Assembly (NCBI GenBank): GCA_963724625.1
Contig: CAVRVO010000003.1
Coordinates: forward strand, 124,001 to 188,000
From: DATBVX01 sp963724625
GTDB taxonomy: Bacteria; Pseudomonadota; Gammaproteobacteria; Steroidobacterales; Steroidobacteraceae
Direction of reading: 5' to 3'
Length of the DNA: 64,000 bases
The notes under the pieces were generated by a model. The model searched no databases, was not told where the DNA came from, and saw nothing but the letters and a program-made list of their open reading frames with translations. Each line of letters starts with the position of its first letter. The stretch's first letter is position 1. Shown here one piece after another: positions 54,445 through 63,595 of the stretch. Made by a program: the position numbers and the translations under genes.

Positions 54445-55716
54445 ATGCCGAAGCAACCCGCCCGCGCCTCTTCGGGTCGCTACGTCAGCCGACTGACCAG
54501 CGGCACGCTGGCCGTCATCATGGCGGGCGGACGCGGCGAGCGGCTGAAGGCGCTCACTGACCATCGCTGCAAGCCGGCGACGCCGTTCGGCGGCAAGTTC
54601 CGCATCATCGACTTCGTCCTGTCGAACTGCGTGAACTCCGGCATCCGCCAGATCTGCCTGCTCACGCAGTACAAGGCGCAATCGCTCATTCAGCACGTGC
54701 ACCGCGGTTGGGGGTACTTGCGCGGTGAGTTTGGCGAGTTCGTCGAGATCATCCCGGCGCAGCAGCAGATCGGCGTACATTGGTATCGCGGCACGGCCGA
54801 CTCCGTGTACCAGAACATGGACCTGATCCGTTCACACCGGCCCACGCACGTGCTGGTGCTCGCGGGCGATCACATCTACAAGATGGACTACGGTCCGATG
54901 ATTGCCTACCACGTCGAGAAGGGCGCCGACATCACCGTCGGCGTAGTGCAGGTGCCGCGCCAGCAAGCGCGCGGGTTCGGCGTGATGACCACGACGGAGT
55001 GGAACCGGATCATCAAGTTCGCGGAGAAGCCGGCGAATCCGGACCCGATCCCCGGCCGAGATGACGTCGCGCTCGCTTCGATGGGCATCTACGTGTTCAA
55101 CACGCGGCTGCTGGAGAAACTCCTCACTGCCGACACGGAAAATCGCGAATCCGCCCACGATTTCGGTCGCAACATCATCCCGGACGCCATCGAGCGCCTG
55201 CAGGTGTTCGCGTATCCGTTCCAGGACGTACGCACGCGCGCGCAGAGCTACTGGCGCGATGTCGGGGATGTCGATGCCTTCTACGAAGCCAACATGGAGC
55301 TGGTCCATGTCGATCCGGAGCTCAACGTCTACGATCAGCAGTGGCCGATCTGGACTTACCAGCTGCAACAGCCGCCCGCGAAGTTCGTGCTCGACGAGGA
55401 CGGCCGGCGGGGCATGGCGGTGAACTCGATGATCTCGAGCGGCGCGATCATTTCCGGTGCCTCGGTAAACCAGTCGTTGCTGTTTTCGGGTGTGCACGTC
55501 CAGGAGCGCAGCCAGATCGAGACGTCAGTCGTGCTGCCGGACGTCGACATCGGGCAACGCTGCATGATTCGTCACGCGATCCTTGATGAAGGATGCGAGA
55601 TTCCAGACGGCATGCGCATCGGGTTCGACGCGGAGGCAGACGCGCGCCGATTCCACATCACCGAGCAGGGCGTAGTACTCGTCACGCCCGACATGTTGAG
55701 AGATCTCGAAGGGTGA
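54445..55716 (+). CDS. glgC: Glucose-1-phosphate adenylyltransferase
   Basis: 423 residues from ATG 54445. ADP-glucose pyrophosphorylase: nucleotide motif IMAGGRGERLKALT, substrate motif KPATPFGGKFRIIDFVLSN, catalytic-region HVLVLAGDHIYKMDYG, FAEKPANP and a C-terminal left-handed beta-helix. First committed step of glycogen synthesis. It is the head of a tightly coupled set: its stop overlaps the GH57 start (GTGA). Confidence 0.95.
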   Translation: MPKQPARASSGRYVSRLTSGTLAVIMAGGRGERLKALTDHRCKPATPFGGKFRIIDFVLSNCVNSGIRQICLLTQYKAQSLIQHVHRGWGYLRGEFGEFVEIIPAQQQIGVHWYRGTADSVYQNMDLIRSHRPTHVLVLAGDHIYKMDYGPMIAYHVEKGADITVGVVQVPRQQARGFGVMTTTEWNRIIKFAEKPANPDPIPGRDDVALASMGIYVFNTRLLEKLLTADTENRESAHDFGRNIIPDAIERLQVFAYPFQDVRTRAQSYWRDVGDVDAFYEANMELVHVDPELNVYDQQWPIWTYQLQQPPAKFVLDEDGRRGMAVNSMISSGAIISGASVNQSLLFSGVHVQERSQIETSVVLPDVDIGQRCMIRHAILDEGCEIPDGMRIGFDAEADARRFHITEQGVVLVTPDMLRDLEG

Positions 55717-57413
55717 GCCCGGCCGAACCGTTGCGCGTGGTGCTGTGCTGGCACATGCACCAGCCGCAGTACCAGGACCTGATCACGGACGAGCATGTGT
55801 TGCCGTGGACTTACCTGCACGCCATCAAGGATTACGTCGATATGGCGGTGCACCTGGAAGCGCAGCCGCGTGCCGCGGCGGTCGTCAACTTCTCTCCGAT
55901 CCTGATCGAACAGATCCGCACCTACAGTGCACAGATCTCGGCGTGGCAGCGAACCGGTGCGCCAATTCGTGACCCGGTGCTCGCGCTCCTCACCCCCGAC
56001 GGGATACCGCAGGACGCGAATCTGCGTGCAGAGGCGATGCGCGCCTGCCTCAAGGCCAACCGCGAGCGCCTCATCGAGCGCTTCGCGCCTTACAAGGCAC
56101 TCGCAAGCCTGGCGGACGCCTTTCTCGCCGAGGATGCTTCAGCCTATGCGTCGCACCAGTTCGTGCTGGACCTTGCGGTCTGGTATCACCTCGCATGGCT
56201 TGGCGAGACCGTCCGACTCGGCGATCCGCGCGCGCAAGAGCTCATCGCCAAGGAGCGCGATTTCGATGCGGCGGATTGCCGGCTGCTGATCGAGATCATC
56301 GGTGACATTCTGTCGGGCCTCTTGCCGCGCTATCGGCGTCTGCTCGGCAGCGGACAGGTCGAGCTGTCCGTAACGCCCTGGGGGCATCCGATCCTGCCAT
56401 TGATGCTCGATTTCAGGAGCGCGCGCGAATCACTACCGGCGCTCGACCTGCCTGCCGAACGCGAGTATCCGGGTGGTGACGATCGGGCTCGTTGGCACAT
56501 CGCGCGTGCCATCCAATCGTTCGTGGAGACGTTTGGCGTACGTCCCAAGGGGTGCTGGCCGGCTGAGGGAGGCGTCAGCGAGCGTACGCTCGCATTGTTC
56601 GATGAGTTCGGTTTCGATTGGATCGCGACCGGTGGGGCAGTGCTGCGCAACAGTCTGTCAGCACAGGGCGCATCCGAGGCCGAACGCAGCGTCGCGCGGC
56701 TGCACCGCCCGTATCATCTGGCGGACGGACGCGTTCGCTGTTTTTTTCGGCACGACGCATTGTCCGATCTCGTCGGTTTCACTTACTCAAAATGGCACGG
56801 CGATGACGCTGCCGCCAATCTCGTCGAACACCTCGAGGATCTGCACAAGGTGCTGCCTCCCGAGCAAGAACACGTAGTCGCGATCGTGCTCGATGGCGAG
56901 AACGCCTGGGAGTACTACCCATTCAACGGTTACTACTTTCTCAAGGCGCTGTACGAGAAGCTCGCAGAGCATCCGCAAATCCGCCTCACGACATTCTCGC
57001 GCTGTCTCAGCGATGGGATGAACGTGGGTGAATTGCAAAGACTGATCGCCGGCAGCTGGGTCTACGGGAATTTCTCGACCTGGATCGGCAATCCGGGCAA
57101 GAACCGTGCGTGGGAAATGCTGTGCGAAGCGAAGCGTGCCTTCGATCGGGTAGTCGTGGAAGGCTCCCTTTCCGAAGCGGAGCAGAACGCGGCCGAACGC
57201 CAGTTGGGTGTTTGCGAGGGCTCAGACTGGTGTTGGTGGTTCGGCGACGAGAATCCAGCGGAATCGGTGCGCGCCTTCGACATCCTGTATCGGCGCCACC
57301 TCGCGAACCTGTACCGGATCCTGCAGGAGGAAGCGCCCGCGGCACTTGGTGAACCCATTGCGTACGGCCACGGGACGCCGGAAGCGGGTGGCGTCATGAA
57401 GCGCAGTGCATGA
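55713..57413 (+). CDS. Glycoside hydrolase family 57 protein
   Basis: 566 residues from GTG 55713, which overlaps the glgC stop as GTGA. GH57 landmarks: LCWHMHQPQYQD at the start, WPAEGGVSERTLALFDEFGFDWIATG with the presumed nucleophile Glu, and FFRHDALSDLVGFTYSKW. The family includes alpha-amylases, 4-alpha-glucanotransferases and branching enzymes. Co-translation with glgC and malQ suggests a role in glycogen or maltodextrin trimming. The exact activity cannot be settled from sequence. Confidence 0.88.
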   Translation: MSPAEPLRVVLCWHMHQPQYQDLITDEHVLPWTYLHAIKDYVDMAVHLEAQPRAAAVVNFSPILIEQIRTYSAQISAWQRTGAPIRDPVLALLTPDGIPQDANLRAEAMRACLKANRERLIERFAPYKALASLADAFLAEDASAYASHQFVLDLAVWYHLAWLGETVRLGDPRAQELIAKERDFDAADCRLLIEIIGDILSGLLPRYRRLLGSGQVELSVTPWGHPILPLMLDFRSARESLPALDLPAEREYPGGDDRARWHIARAIQSFVETFGVRPKGCWPAEGGVSERTLALFDEFGFDWIATGGAVLRNSLSAQGASEAERSVARLHRPYHLADGRVRCFFRHDALSDLVGFTYSKWHGDDAAANLVEHLEDLHKVLPPEQEHVVAIVLDGENAWEYYPFNGYYFLKALYEKLAEHPQIRLTTFSRCLSDGMNVGELQRLIAGSWVYGNFSTWIGNPGKNRAWEMLCEAKRAFDRVVVEGSLSEAEQNAAERQLGVCEGSDWCWWFGDENPAESVRAFDILYRRHLANLYRILQEEAPAALGEPIAYGHGTPEAGGVMKRSA

Positions 57414-58879
57414 GCTCACTCGATCGGCGCCGTGCCGGCGTGCTGCTGCATCCGACCTCGTTGCCAGGAGCGCAGGCGGGCGGCGCCCTCGGCGCCAGCG
57501 CCAGGCGCTTTGTCGATCTTATTGCTGACAGTGGATTCAGCGTCTGGCAGATGCTGCCGGTCGGGCCAGTCGATGCTGATCGGTCACCCTATTTTTCACG
57601 CTCCGTCCACGCCGGCAACGTCGATCTGATCGATCTGGACGATCTCGCGACGCGTGGCTGGATCCGCGCCGAGGCCTCACCACACGCGGGCGAAGCAGCA
57701 GCGCACTTCCGCACGCGCAAGCTCCTTGAAGCACTGATCGGCTTCGAGAACCACGCCGATCGTGACACGCGCCAGGACTTCGCGTCGTTTCTCGCTGCGC
57801 ACCGGCACTGGCTGATCGATGATGGTCTGTTTCTTGCGCTCAAGGCCCAGCATCAGGGCCGGCCGTGGTGGCAGTGGCAGATGGAACTTCGCGACCGTAC
57901 GCCCGCAGCGATCGCCGACGCGCAGCGACGCCACGCAGCGGCCATCGAGCAATTCGCCTTTGAACAGTATCTTTTTCATTGTCAGTGGCAGGCGCTGCGA
58001 GCGCAGGCCCGCGCACGTGGCGTCCTGTTGTTTGGCGACATCCCGATCTACGTCGCTCACGATAGCGTTGAGGTCTGGGCGCATCGCGATAGTTTTCAGC
58101 TCGATGCGACCGGTCAGCCGCTCGGGATTTCCGGCGTGCCGCCAGACTACTTTTCGGCGGATGGCCAGGTGTGGGGAAATCCACTCTACGACTGGTCTGC
58201 GCAGGAGCGCGACGGGTTCAAATGGTGGATCGCGCGCTTTGCGACGCAGCTCGAGCGGTTCGACCTGCTGCGCATCGATCATTTCCGCGGGCTGGAATCC
58301 TATTGGGCCATTCCGTCCGGCGCGACGACCGGGCGCGATGGGGAGTGGCGGTCTGCGCCGGGCGAAAAACTCCTGCGCGCCCTGCAGGGCGGCCTTGGAC
58401 GTCTGCCAGTCATCGCTGAAGACCTGGGCGTCATCACGCCGGCAGTCGAGCGACTGCGCGATGCATTCCATCTGCCCGGAATGCGCATCCTGCAATTCGC
58501 ATTCGATGGCACACCCGGCAACCCGTACCTGCCGCACAATCACAGCCGCAACTGCGTCGTGTACACGGGCACGCACGACAACGACACGACGCGTGGCTGG
58601 AGCGATTCGCTCGATGAGAGCACGCGCCGGCGAGTCGCGGACTACTACGGCACTGCTGCAGACCAGGTATCGCCAGCGCTGGTGCGCAGTGCGCTTGCCT
58701 CCGTGGCAAGGCTCGCCATCTTGCCGCTTCAGGACCTGCTGGGCCTTGATTCGCGTGCGCGCATGAATACCCCAGCGACCATCACAGGCAATTGGTCGTG
58801 GTCGTTCTCCTGGGACCAGGTTCCACCTCAGTTCATCACCGAGTGGCGGCATCTAAACGTCATGTACGGCCGGGCGTAG
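57410..58879 (+). CDS. malQ: 4-alpha-glucanotransferase (amylomaltase)
   Basis: 489 residues, GH77. The start overlaps the GH57 stop as ATGA. Conserved elements are RRAGVLLHPTSLPG, LFGDIPIYVAHDSVEVWAHR, nucleophile region LRIDHFRGLESYWAIP, acid/base EDLGVITPAVE, and YTGTHDNDTTRGW. It transfers glucan segments between maltodextrins, feeding the phosphorylase. Length fits the family. Cytoplasmic. Confidence 0.93.
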   Translation: MSSLDRRRAGVLLHPTSLPGAQAGGALGASARRFVDLIADSGFSVWQMLPVGPVDADRSPYFSRSVHAGNVDLIDLDDLATRGWIRAEASPHAGEAAAHFRTRKLLEALIGFENHADRDTRQDFASFLAAHRHWLIDDGLFLALKAQHQGRPWWQWQMELRDRTPAAIADAQRRHAAAIEQFAFEQYLFHCQWQALRAQARARGVLLFGDIPIYVAHDSVEVWAHRDSFQLDATGQPLGISGVPPDYFSADGQVWGNPLYDWSAQERDGFKWWIARFATQLERFDLLRIDHFRGLESYWAIPSGATTGRDGEWRSAPGEKLLRALQGGLGRLPVIAEDLGVITPAVERLRDAFHLPGMRILQFAFDGTPGNPYLPHNHSRNCVVYTGTHDNDTTRGWSDSLDESTRRRVADYYGTAADQVSPALVRSALASVARLAILPLQDLLGLDSRARMNTPATITGNWSWSFSWDQVPPQFITEWRHLNVMYGRA

Positions 58880-58926
58880 ACTGTTCCGGCGCCGTGCCGG
58901 CAGGTCGAAGCGAAAAGGAGAGGGAG

Positions 58927-59395
58927 ATGCGATGGAGTGTCATCTTGATGGCCGCGCTTGTCGCCGCGTGTGCAGCGACCAAACTCGAGGCTCCGAACCT
59001 TCACGTTGTGAATATGGAGATGCTGGAAAGCAGCAGTTTCTTTACGCAACGCGTGAAAGTGCGTGTGCACGTGCAAAATCCGAATGACACTGAGCTCCCG
59101 ATCAAGGGAGTGAATGCGACGCTGTATTTGCAAGGCGAAAAATTCGCCACTGGTGTGTCTGCGGAGCCCTTCACGGTGCCGGCGTTCGGCGAAGGGTGAG
59201 TTTGACCTGATGGTCGATGCGAGCATGGCAAGTGCCCTGATCCGCATCCTTGGTAAAGGGAAGTCGGACCAGATGATGCAGGGGCTCGACTATCGATTGA
59301 CGGGCAAGGTGAGCTTGTCCTCGGGAATGATACGGTCGATCCCGTTCGACGAGAAGGGCACGTTCAAGGTGCCCGAGGCCGCGCCGCCGCAGTAA
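58927..59395 (+). pseudogene. LEA14-like (WHy-domain) lipoprotein, frameshifted
   Basis: About 155 residues if restored. ATG 58927, with GGAG upstream, gives a lipoprotein signal (MAALVAACAAT, Cys as the lipobox residue), then the water-stress-and-hypersensitive-response fold: NLHVVNMEMLESSSFFTQRVKV, VRVHVQNPNDTELPIKGVNAT. At about 59195 one surplus base ends the frame early (stop at 59197-59199). The next frame continues EFDLMVDASMASALIRIL to the stop at 59395. Likely outer-membrane lipoprotein. A sequencing indel is plausible. Confidence 0.78.
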
Positions 59396-59417
59396 GAGCA
59401 GTCTGTTTTCGTCGCGC

Positions 59418-59569
59418 GGTGTGATCTGGCTGACGGCCTTTCCCTCAGCCCGACACGAACGCAACAATTCTGCGATCACAGAGATCAGCTTTCGCGCTAT
59501 ACGACTGCGTGTCGTCAGCCTAATCAAATCCGAACGGGCTCAGGGAAAGGCCGTCAGCCAGATCACACC
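59418..59569 (+). repeat. Palindromic intergenic element, copy C
   Basis: A 152-bp element whose arms are an almost perfect inverted repeat of about 30 bp. Interior blocks GACACGAACG, GCTTTCGCGC, TAATCAA and GAACGGGC match copies A and B. The arm inner segment is TGACGGC opposite GCCGTCA, different from both other copies yet still perfectly complementary. It lies between the convergent stops of the LEA14-like gene (22 bp away) and the ATP-grasp gene (5 bp away). Confidence 0.85.
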
Positions 59570-59574
59570 GGGCG

Positions 59575-60795
59575 CTACGCAGCGCGCACCCGCACGGTTT
59601 CGCCGATCGTATTCATGATGTAGCGCAGCTGGTCGTAGTCGGGATGGCGGACTCGCATCCACGCGTTCGCCATGTATCCGGCTTCGACAGGTTGCGTCGG
59701 CGTGCCTGCGGCCGGCAAATGCGCCGCGACGATGCATTCGCCGAACTCGCGTCCGATACGATCCATACCTTCGTAGCCGGCGATACGCCCGTCCCGATCC
59801 GGTCGCAACGCGATCATGCCGCACGCATAGCGGCGTGAGGGTCGCTGGCCGATGCGACCGTGGATCAGCGCCATGGCCCACTCGCGATAGATATCGAAAT
59901 CATTGCCCGCGTTGTACACGTCCCATTGACCGACGCCCGGCGGGCGGCAACCGATCTCCGAGAACTTCAGACCCTTGGGCCCAAAGAACCATTCCATGTG
60001 GGTGGCGGAACTTCCGATGCCGAGCGCCTTGATGACCTTGCGCGCGAGTTGCTTCACCTCGTTGTAGCCGGACGCATCGACGCGGTTGGTCGAAACGATC
60101 TGCGGCGATATCCAGCGTTCGCGCATCGCTTCGAGCACATTCGGGTAGTAGTGGCTGATGAATTCGTGCACGACCTCGCCACGAATCGTGAGCGTGTCGA
60201 GAAAGCCCTCGTGCCCTTCGATGAATTCTTCTACCGCGACCGACTGGCCACGATCGATTGCGAATTCGCGGATCGCGTGTTCCAGTTCTCCATCGTTTGA
60301 AACCTTGGTGGTCCCGGCAGCGCCGGCACCTGCGCGCGGCTTGAAGATGAGCGGATAGCCGACGCGGGCAGCGAACTCGCGCGCGCCCTGCGGTGATTCG
60401 ACGCTGCTCGATTGCGCGCACGGCACTCCCGCCGCGCGCAGCGCCTCTTTCATCGATGGTTTATCGCGGCACAGCCACGCGGTCTGGACGCTGGTGCCGG
60501 GGATTCCGCACGCTTCGCGAACCTTGGCGGCTGGCATGATGTGCGCCTCGACCGTTGCTTCAAGCCGATCGACCCACACGCGCTTTTGAATGCGGCGCAC
60601 GGCCTCGAGCAGCGAAGGCTCGTGCACGACGGATTGGACCTGCTCGTAGTCCGCCAGCCAATGCCGCAGCTCGCCATCGAGATAGCCGATTGGCCGCTCA
60701 CCGATGCCAACGACGCGCGCACCCACCGAGTGCAGCCCGCGCACGAACTCGCGCTGATTCTGAGGAAATGCCGGCTCGACGAAGATGACGTTCAT
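59575..60795 (-). CDS. ATP-grasp protein 1
   Basis: 406 residues. A pre-ATP-grasp Rossmann-like N-terminus (MNVIFVEPAFPQNQREFVRGL, GARVVGIGERPIGYL), then the ATP-grasp fold: the phosphate loop FKPRAGAGAAGTTKVSN, VEEFIEGHEGFLDTLTI, and the metal-binding KFSEIGCRPPG. A carboxylate-amine/thiol ligase or carboxylase-like reaction is expected from the fold; the substrate is unknown. It overlaps glgA (ATGA at 60792-60795), so it is expressed with glycogen synthase. A paralogue is divergent on the other side of glgA. Confidence 0.85.
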   Translation of the reverse strand: MNVIFVEPAFPQNQREFVRGLHSVGARVVGIGERPIGYLDGELRHWLADYEQVQSVVHEPSLLEAVRRIQKRVWVDRLEATVEAHIMPAAKVREACGIPGTSVQTAWLCRDKPSMKEALRAAGVPCAQSSSVESPQGAREFAARVGYPLIFKPRAGAGAAGTTKVSNDGELEHAIREFAIDRGQSVAVEEFIEGHEGFLDTLTIRGEVVHEFISHYYPNVLEAMRERWISPQIVSTNRVDASGYNEVKQLARKVIKALGIGSSATHMEWFFGPKGLKFSEIGCRPPGVGQWDVYNAGNDFDIYREWAMALIHGRIGQRPSRRYACGMIALRPDRDGRIAGYEGMDRIGREFGECIVAAHLPAAGTPTQPVEAGYMANAWMRVRHPDYDQLRYIMNTIGETVRVRAA

Positions 60796-62255
60796 GCGCT
60801 CACCAACCGCGAGTAGAGATCAACGTACTGCGCTCCCTGTTTCTCCCATGAGAAATCCTGCGCCATTCCATTGAGCATGAGGCGCGTCCAGGCGGCGCGA
60901 TTCTGATACAGGTCGACCGCTGCGTTGATCGCCCAAGCGGCGGCTTGCGGATTGTAGTCGTTGAACATGATGCCGGTGCCGGTTCCCGTATCGGGATCGT
61001 ACAGCTGAACGGAATCGGCAAGGCCACCGGTACGGCGCACGATTGGCACCGTGCCGTACTTGAGACTGTACATCTGGTTGAGCCCGCAGGGCTCATAGAG
61101 CGATGGCATCAGGAACACATCACTCGCAGCTTCGATCAGGTGCGCGAGCTTTTCGCTGTAGCCGCGATGGAAGACGAGCCTGCCGCGGTAGGCGCGCTGC
61201 AGATTGGTGAAGAATTCCTCGTAGCGCGACTCCCCGCTCCCGAGAACCACGGCGCGCAGATTGCGATTGGCGAGTACCCGGGGGAGCGCGTCGAACAGGA
61301 TGTCGATCCCCTTTTGCACCGTCATGCGGGTAACCATCCCAAGGAGGGGCACGCGCCGCCCGAGCTCGAGCTTCAACGTCCGCATCAGGAACTGCTTGAT
61401 CCGCGTCTTGCCCGCGAGATCCTCGGCGCTGTAATGGTGCGGCAGGTGAGGATCGGTTGCCGGATTCCACACCGTGTAGTCCACGCCGTTGAGAATGCCG
61501 ATGACGGCCGCGCCCCGCGCGCGCAGCGCGCCCTGCAGACCCATGCCGTATTCGTCCGTGCAGATCTCGCGCGCATAGGTCGGACTCACGGTCGTGATGA
61601 CATCCGCATAGAGGATGCCGTGCCGCAGTGAGTTGATGCGTCCGGTGCGCAGTTCATCCTGGTGCAGGAGGTTTCGTGCGTCACCGAGACCGAGATCGCC
61701 TGCTGACGCCGCCGGGAAGATTCCCTGGTAGCCGATGTTGTGAATCGTCAGGACGGTGCGAGTCTCAGCAAACAGCCGGTCCCAGGCGTAGACGGAGCGC
61801 AGATACAGTGGCGCGAAGGCGGTGTGCCAGTCGTTGCAGTGGAAGATCTGCGGTGCGAATCCGCCACGCTGGCAGGTTTCGATCGCAGCGCGGGTCAGCA
61901 GCAGAAACCGCAGGTGCTCATCGGCTCCCGCGCTATAGATTCCGGGGCGGCTGTATAGAGCGGGGCAGTGCACGAGATTGACGGAGAGTGAAGAGCCTGG
62001 CAGCCGCGCGGTGAGAATTGAAAAGGTGTAGCGGTGAGTGCCGAGAGCAACTGGCACGTCCTTCAGACCCTCGAGTGGTACCAGGTCGAGCGCGCTGGTG
62101 TCGATGCTCGAGTAAAAAGGCAGGAACAAGCGCACGTCGTGCCCCGCTTCATGCAGGTAGCGCGGCAGAGCGCTCGAGACGTCGGCAAGCCCGCCGGTCT
62201 TCGCCAGGGGTGCGACTTCCGAGGCTACGAAACAGATTCGCATTGGCGCAGGCAT
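60792..62255 (-). CDS. glgA: Glycogen synthase (ADP-glucose type)
   Basis: 487 residues, GT5. N-terminal MRICFVASEVAPLAKTGGLADV has the ADP-glucose-binding K-x-G-G-L. The C-terminal catalytic EPCGLNQMYSLKYGTVPIVR and RTGGLADSV are intact. Start is ATG 62255 or ATG 62243 (the usual MRI start of the family); neither has a strong ribosome-binding site. It elongates glycogen from ADP-glucose made by GlgC. Coupled to ATP-grasp protein 1 downstream. Confidence 0.95.
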   Translation of the reverse strand: MPAPMRICFVASEVAPLAKTGGLADVSSALPRYLHEAGHDVRLFLPFYSSIDTSALDLVPLEGLKDVPVALGTHRYTFSILTARLPGSSLSVNLVHCPALYSRPGIYSAGADEHLRFLLLTRAAIETCQRGGFAPQIFHCNDWHTAFAPLYLRSVYAWDRLFAETRTVLTIHNIGYQGIFPAASAGDLGLGDARNLLHQDELRTGRINSLRHGILYADVITTVSPTYAREICTDEYGMGLQGALRARGAAVIGILNGVDYTVWNPATDPHLPHHYSAEDLAGKTRIKQFLMRTLKLELGRRVPLLGMVTRMTVQKGIDILFDALPRVLANRNLRAVVLGSGESRYEEFFTNLQRAYRGRLVFHRGYSEKLAHLIEAASDVFLMPSLYEPCGLNQMYSLKYGTVPIVRRTGGLADSVQLYDPDTGTGTGIMFNDYNPQAAAWAINAAVDLYQNRAAWTRLMLNGMAQDFSWEKQGAQYVDLYSRLVSA

Positions 62256-62343
62256 GCGCGATCAGTGTAACAAGCCTAAACTGCTGCAAAAGGGCAATGC
62301 CGCGGCCGCCAGGTCGCCGGCCCGAAAACCAGAGAGCGACAGC

Positions 62344-63561
62344 GTGGTCATCCTGCTCATTTCTCCGGGTTACCCGGCCGACATGCCTCAGTTCACGCGC
62401 GGCCTCGCCGAGGTCGGCGCGACGGTGCTGGGTGTCGGCGACCAGGCGCCGGGCGCACTGCCAGATCTGGTACGCAAGTCGCTCGCCGGGTACCTGCACG
62501 TGCGCTCCCTGTGGGATGAAGCCGCGGTCGCCGAAGAACTGCGCAATTGGCTGCGCGGCCGCCCGCTCGATCGCATCGAGTGCCTGTGGGAACCGGGCAT
62601 GGTGCTGGCTGCGCAACTGCGCGAAGCACTTGGCATCCCCGGGCTCGACGTCCAGCAGACGCTGCCCTTTCGCGACAAGGAGCGCATGAAGCAGGTGCTC
62701 GATGCGGCCGGCATCCGCACGCCACGCCATGTCGCCGCGAACAGCGCGGCCGAGTGCTGGGAGGCAGCGGAGGGCATCGGGTTTCCGCTGATCCTCAAGC
62801 CGATTGCCGGCGCTGGTTCCGCTGATACCTATCGCGTCAACGATGCCGACGAGTTGCGCGACGCGCTCTCGCGTTTGCGGCACATCCCCCTCGTGAGCGT
62901 GGAGGAGTTCGTCGATGGTGAGGAATTCACATTCGATACCGTGACGATCGATGGGCGCATCGCCTACTACAACATCGCTTGGTACCGGCCGCGTCCCCTG
63001 ATCGCGCGCTCCAACGAATGGATCAGCCCGCAGGTCATCGCGTTACGCAACGTCGAGCAGCAGGATCTCGCAGGTGGGGTGCGCATGGGACACGATGTCA
63101 TCCGCGCGCTCGGCTTTCAGACCGGGTTCACTCACATGGAGTGGTATCGCAAGTCCGACGGTGAAGTGGTGTTCGGTGAAATCGGCGCGCGTCCGCCGGG
63201 TGCGCACCAGGTGGACCAGATGAACTTCGCCTGCGACTTCGATGTGTTTCGCGAATGGGCGAACGCGGTCGCGCGTGGGCGCTTCGACACGCAGATCGAG
63301 CGTCGCTACAACGTTGCAACGATCTACAAGCGCGCACAGGGTACCGGGCGCATTCGTGCGATCGAAGGCCTGGAGGCGCTTCAGCGCCGATTCGGCTCAG
63401 CGGTCGTCTGGAACACGTTGTTGCCGATCGGTGCCACACGCCGCAACTGGCGCCAAACGCTGGTCTCCGATGGCTTCATCATGCTGCGCCACTCCGATCT
63501 CGGCGCGACGCTCGAGATGGCCGATGCCGTCGGGACAGATCTGCAACTCTATGCGGGCTAG
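62344..63561 (+). CDS. ATP-grasp protein 2
   Basis: 405 residues from GTG 62344, the codon that aligns with the start of ATP-grasp protein 1; the open frame up to 62254 would run into the glgA start. Pre-ATP-grasp VVILLISPGYPADMPQFTRGL, GATVLGVGDQAPGAL, then LKPIAGAGSADTYRVND, VEEFVDGEEFTFDTVTI, and FGEIGARPPG. Close paralogue of the protein on the other side of glgA, with the same length and motif order. Function unknown; its position suggests a link to glycogen metabolism. Confidence 0.83.
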   Translation: MVILLISPGYPADMPQFTRGLAEVGATVLGVGDQAPGALPDLVRKSLAGYLHVRSLWDEAAVAEELRNWLRGRPLDRIECLWEPGMVLAAQLREALGIPGLDVQQTLPFRDKERMKQVLDAAGIRTPRHVAANSAAECWEAAEGIGFPLILKPIAGAGSADTYRVNDADELRDALSRLRHIPLVSVEEFVDGEEFTFDTVTIDGRIAYYNIAWYRPRPLIARSNEWISPQVIALRNVEQQDLAGGVRMGHDVIRALGFQTGFTHMEWYRKSDGEVVFGEIGARPPGAHQVDQMNFACDFDVFREWANAVARGRFDTQIERRYNVATIYKRAQGTGRIRAIEGLEALQRRFGSAVVWNTLLPIGATRRNWRQTLVSDGFIMLRHSDLGATLEMADAVGTDLQLYAG

Positions 63562-63595
63562 CTCCGCCGTTTGATCGCGGTGACGGGCATCTCGC

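Noticed and set aside
57677..58852. A 391-codon minus-strand frame across malQ
   Set aside because: Antisense to a conserved malQ with no recognisable motifs.
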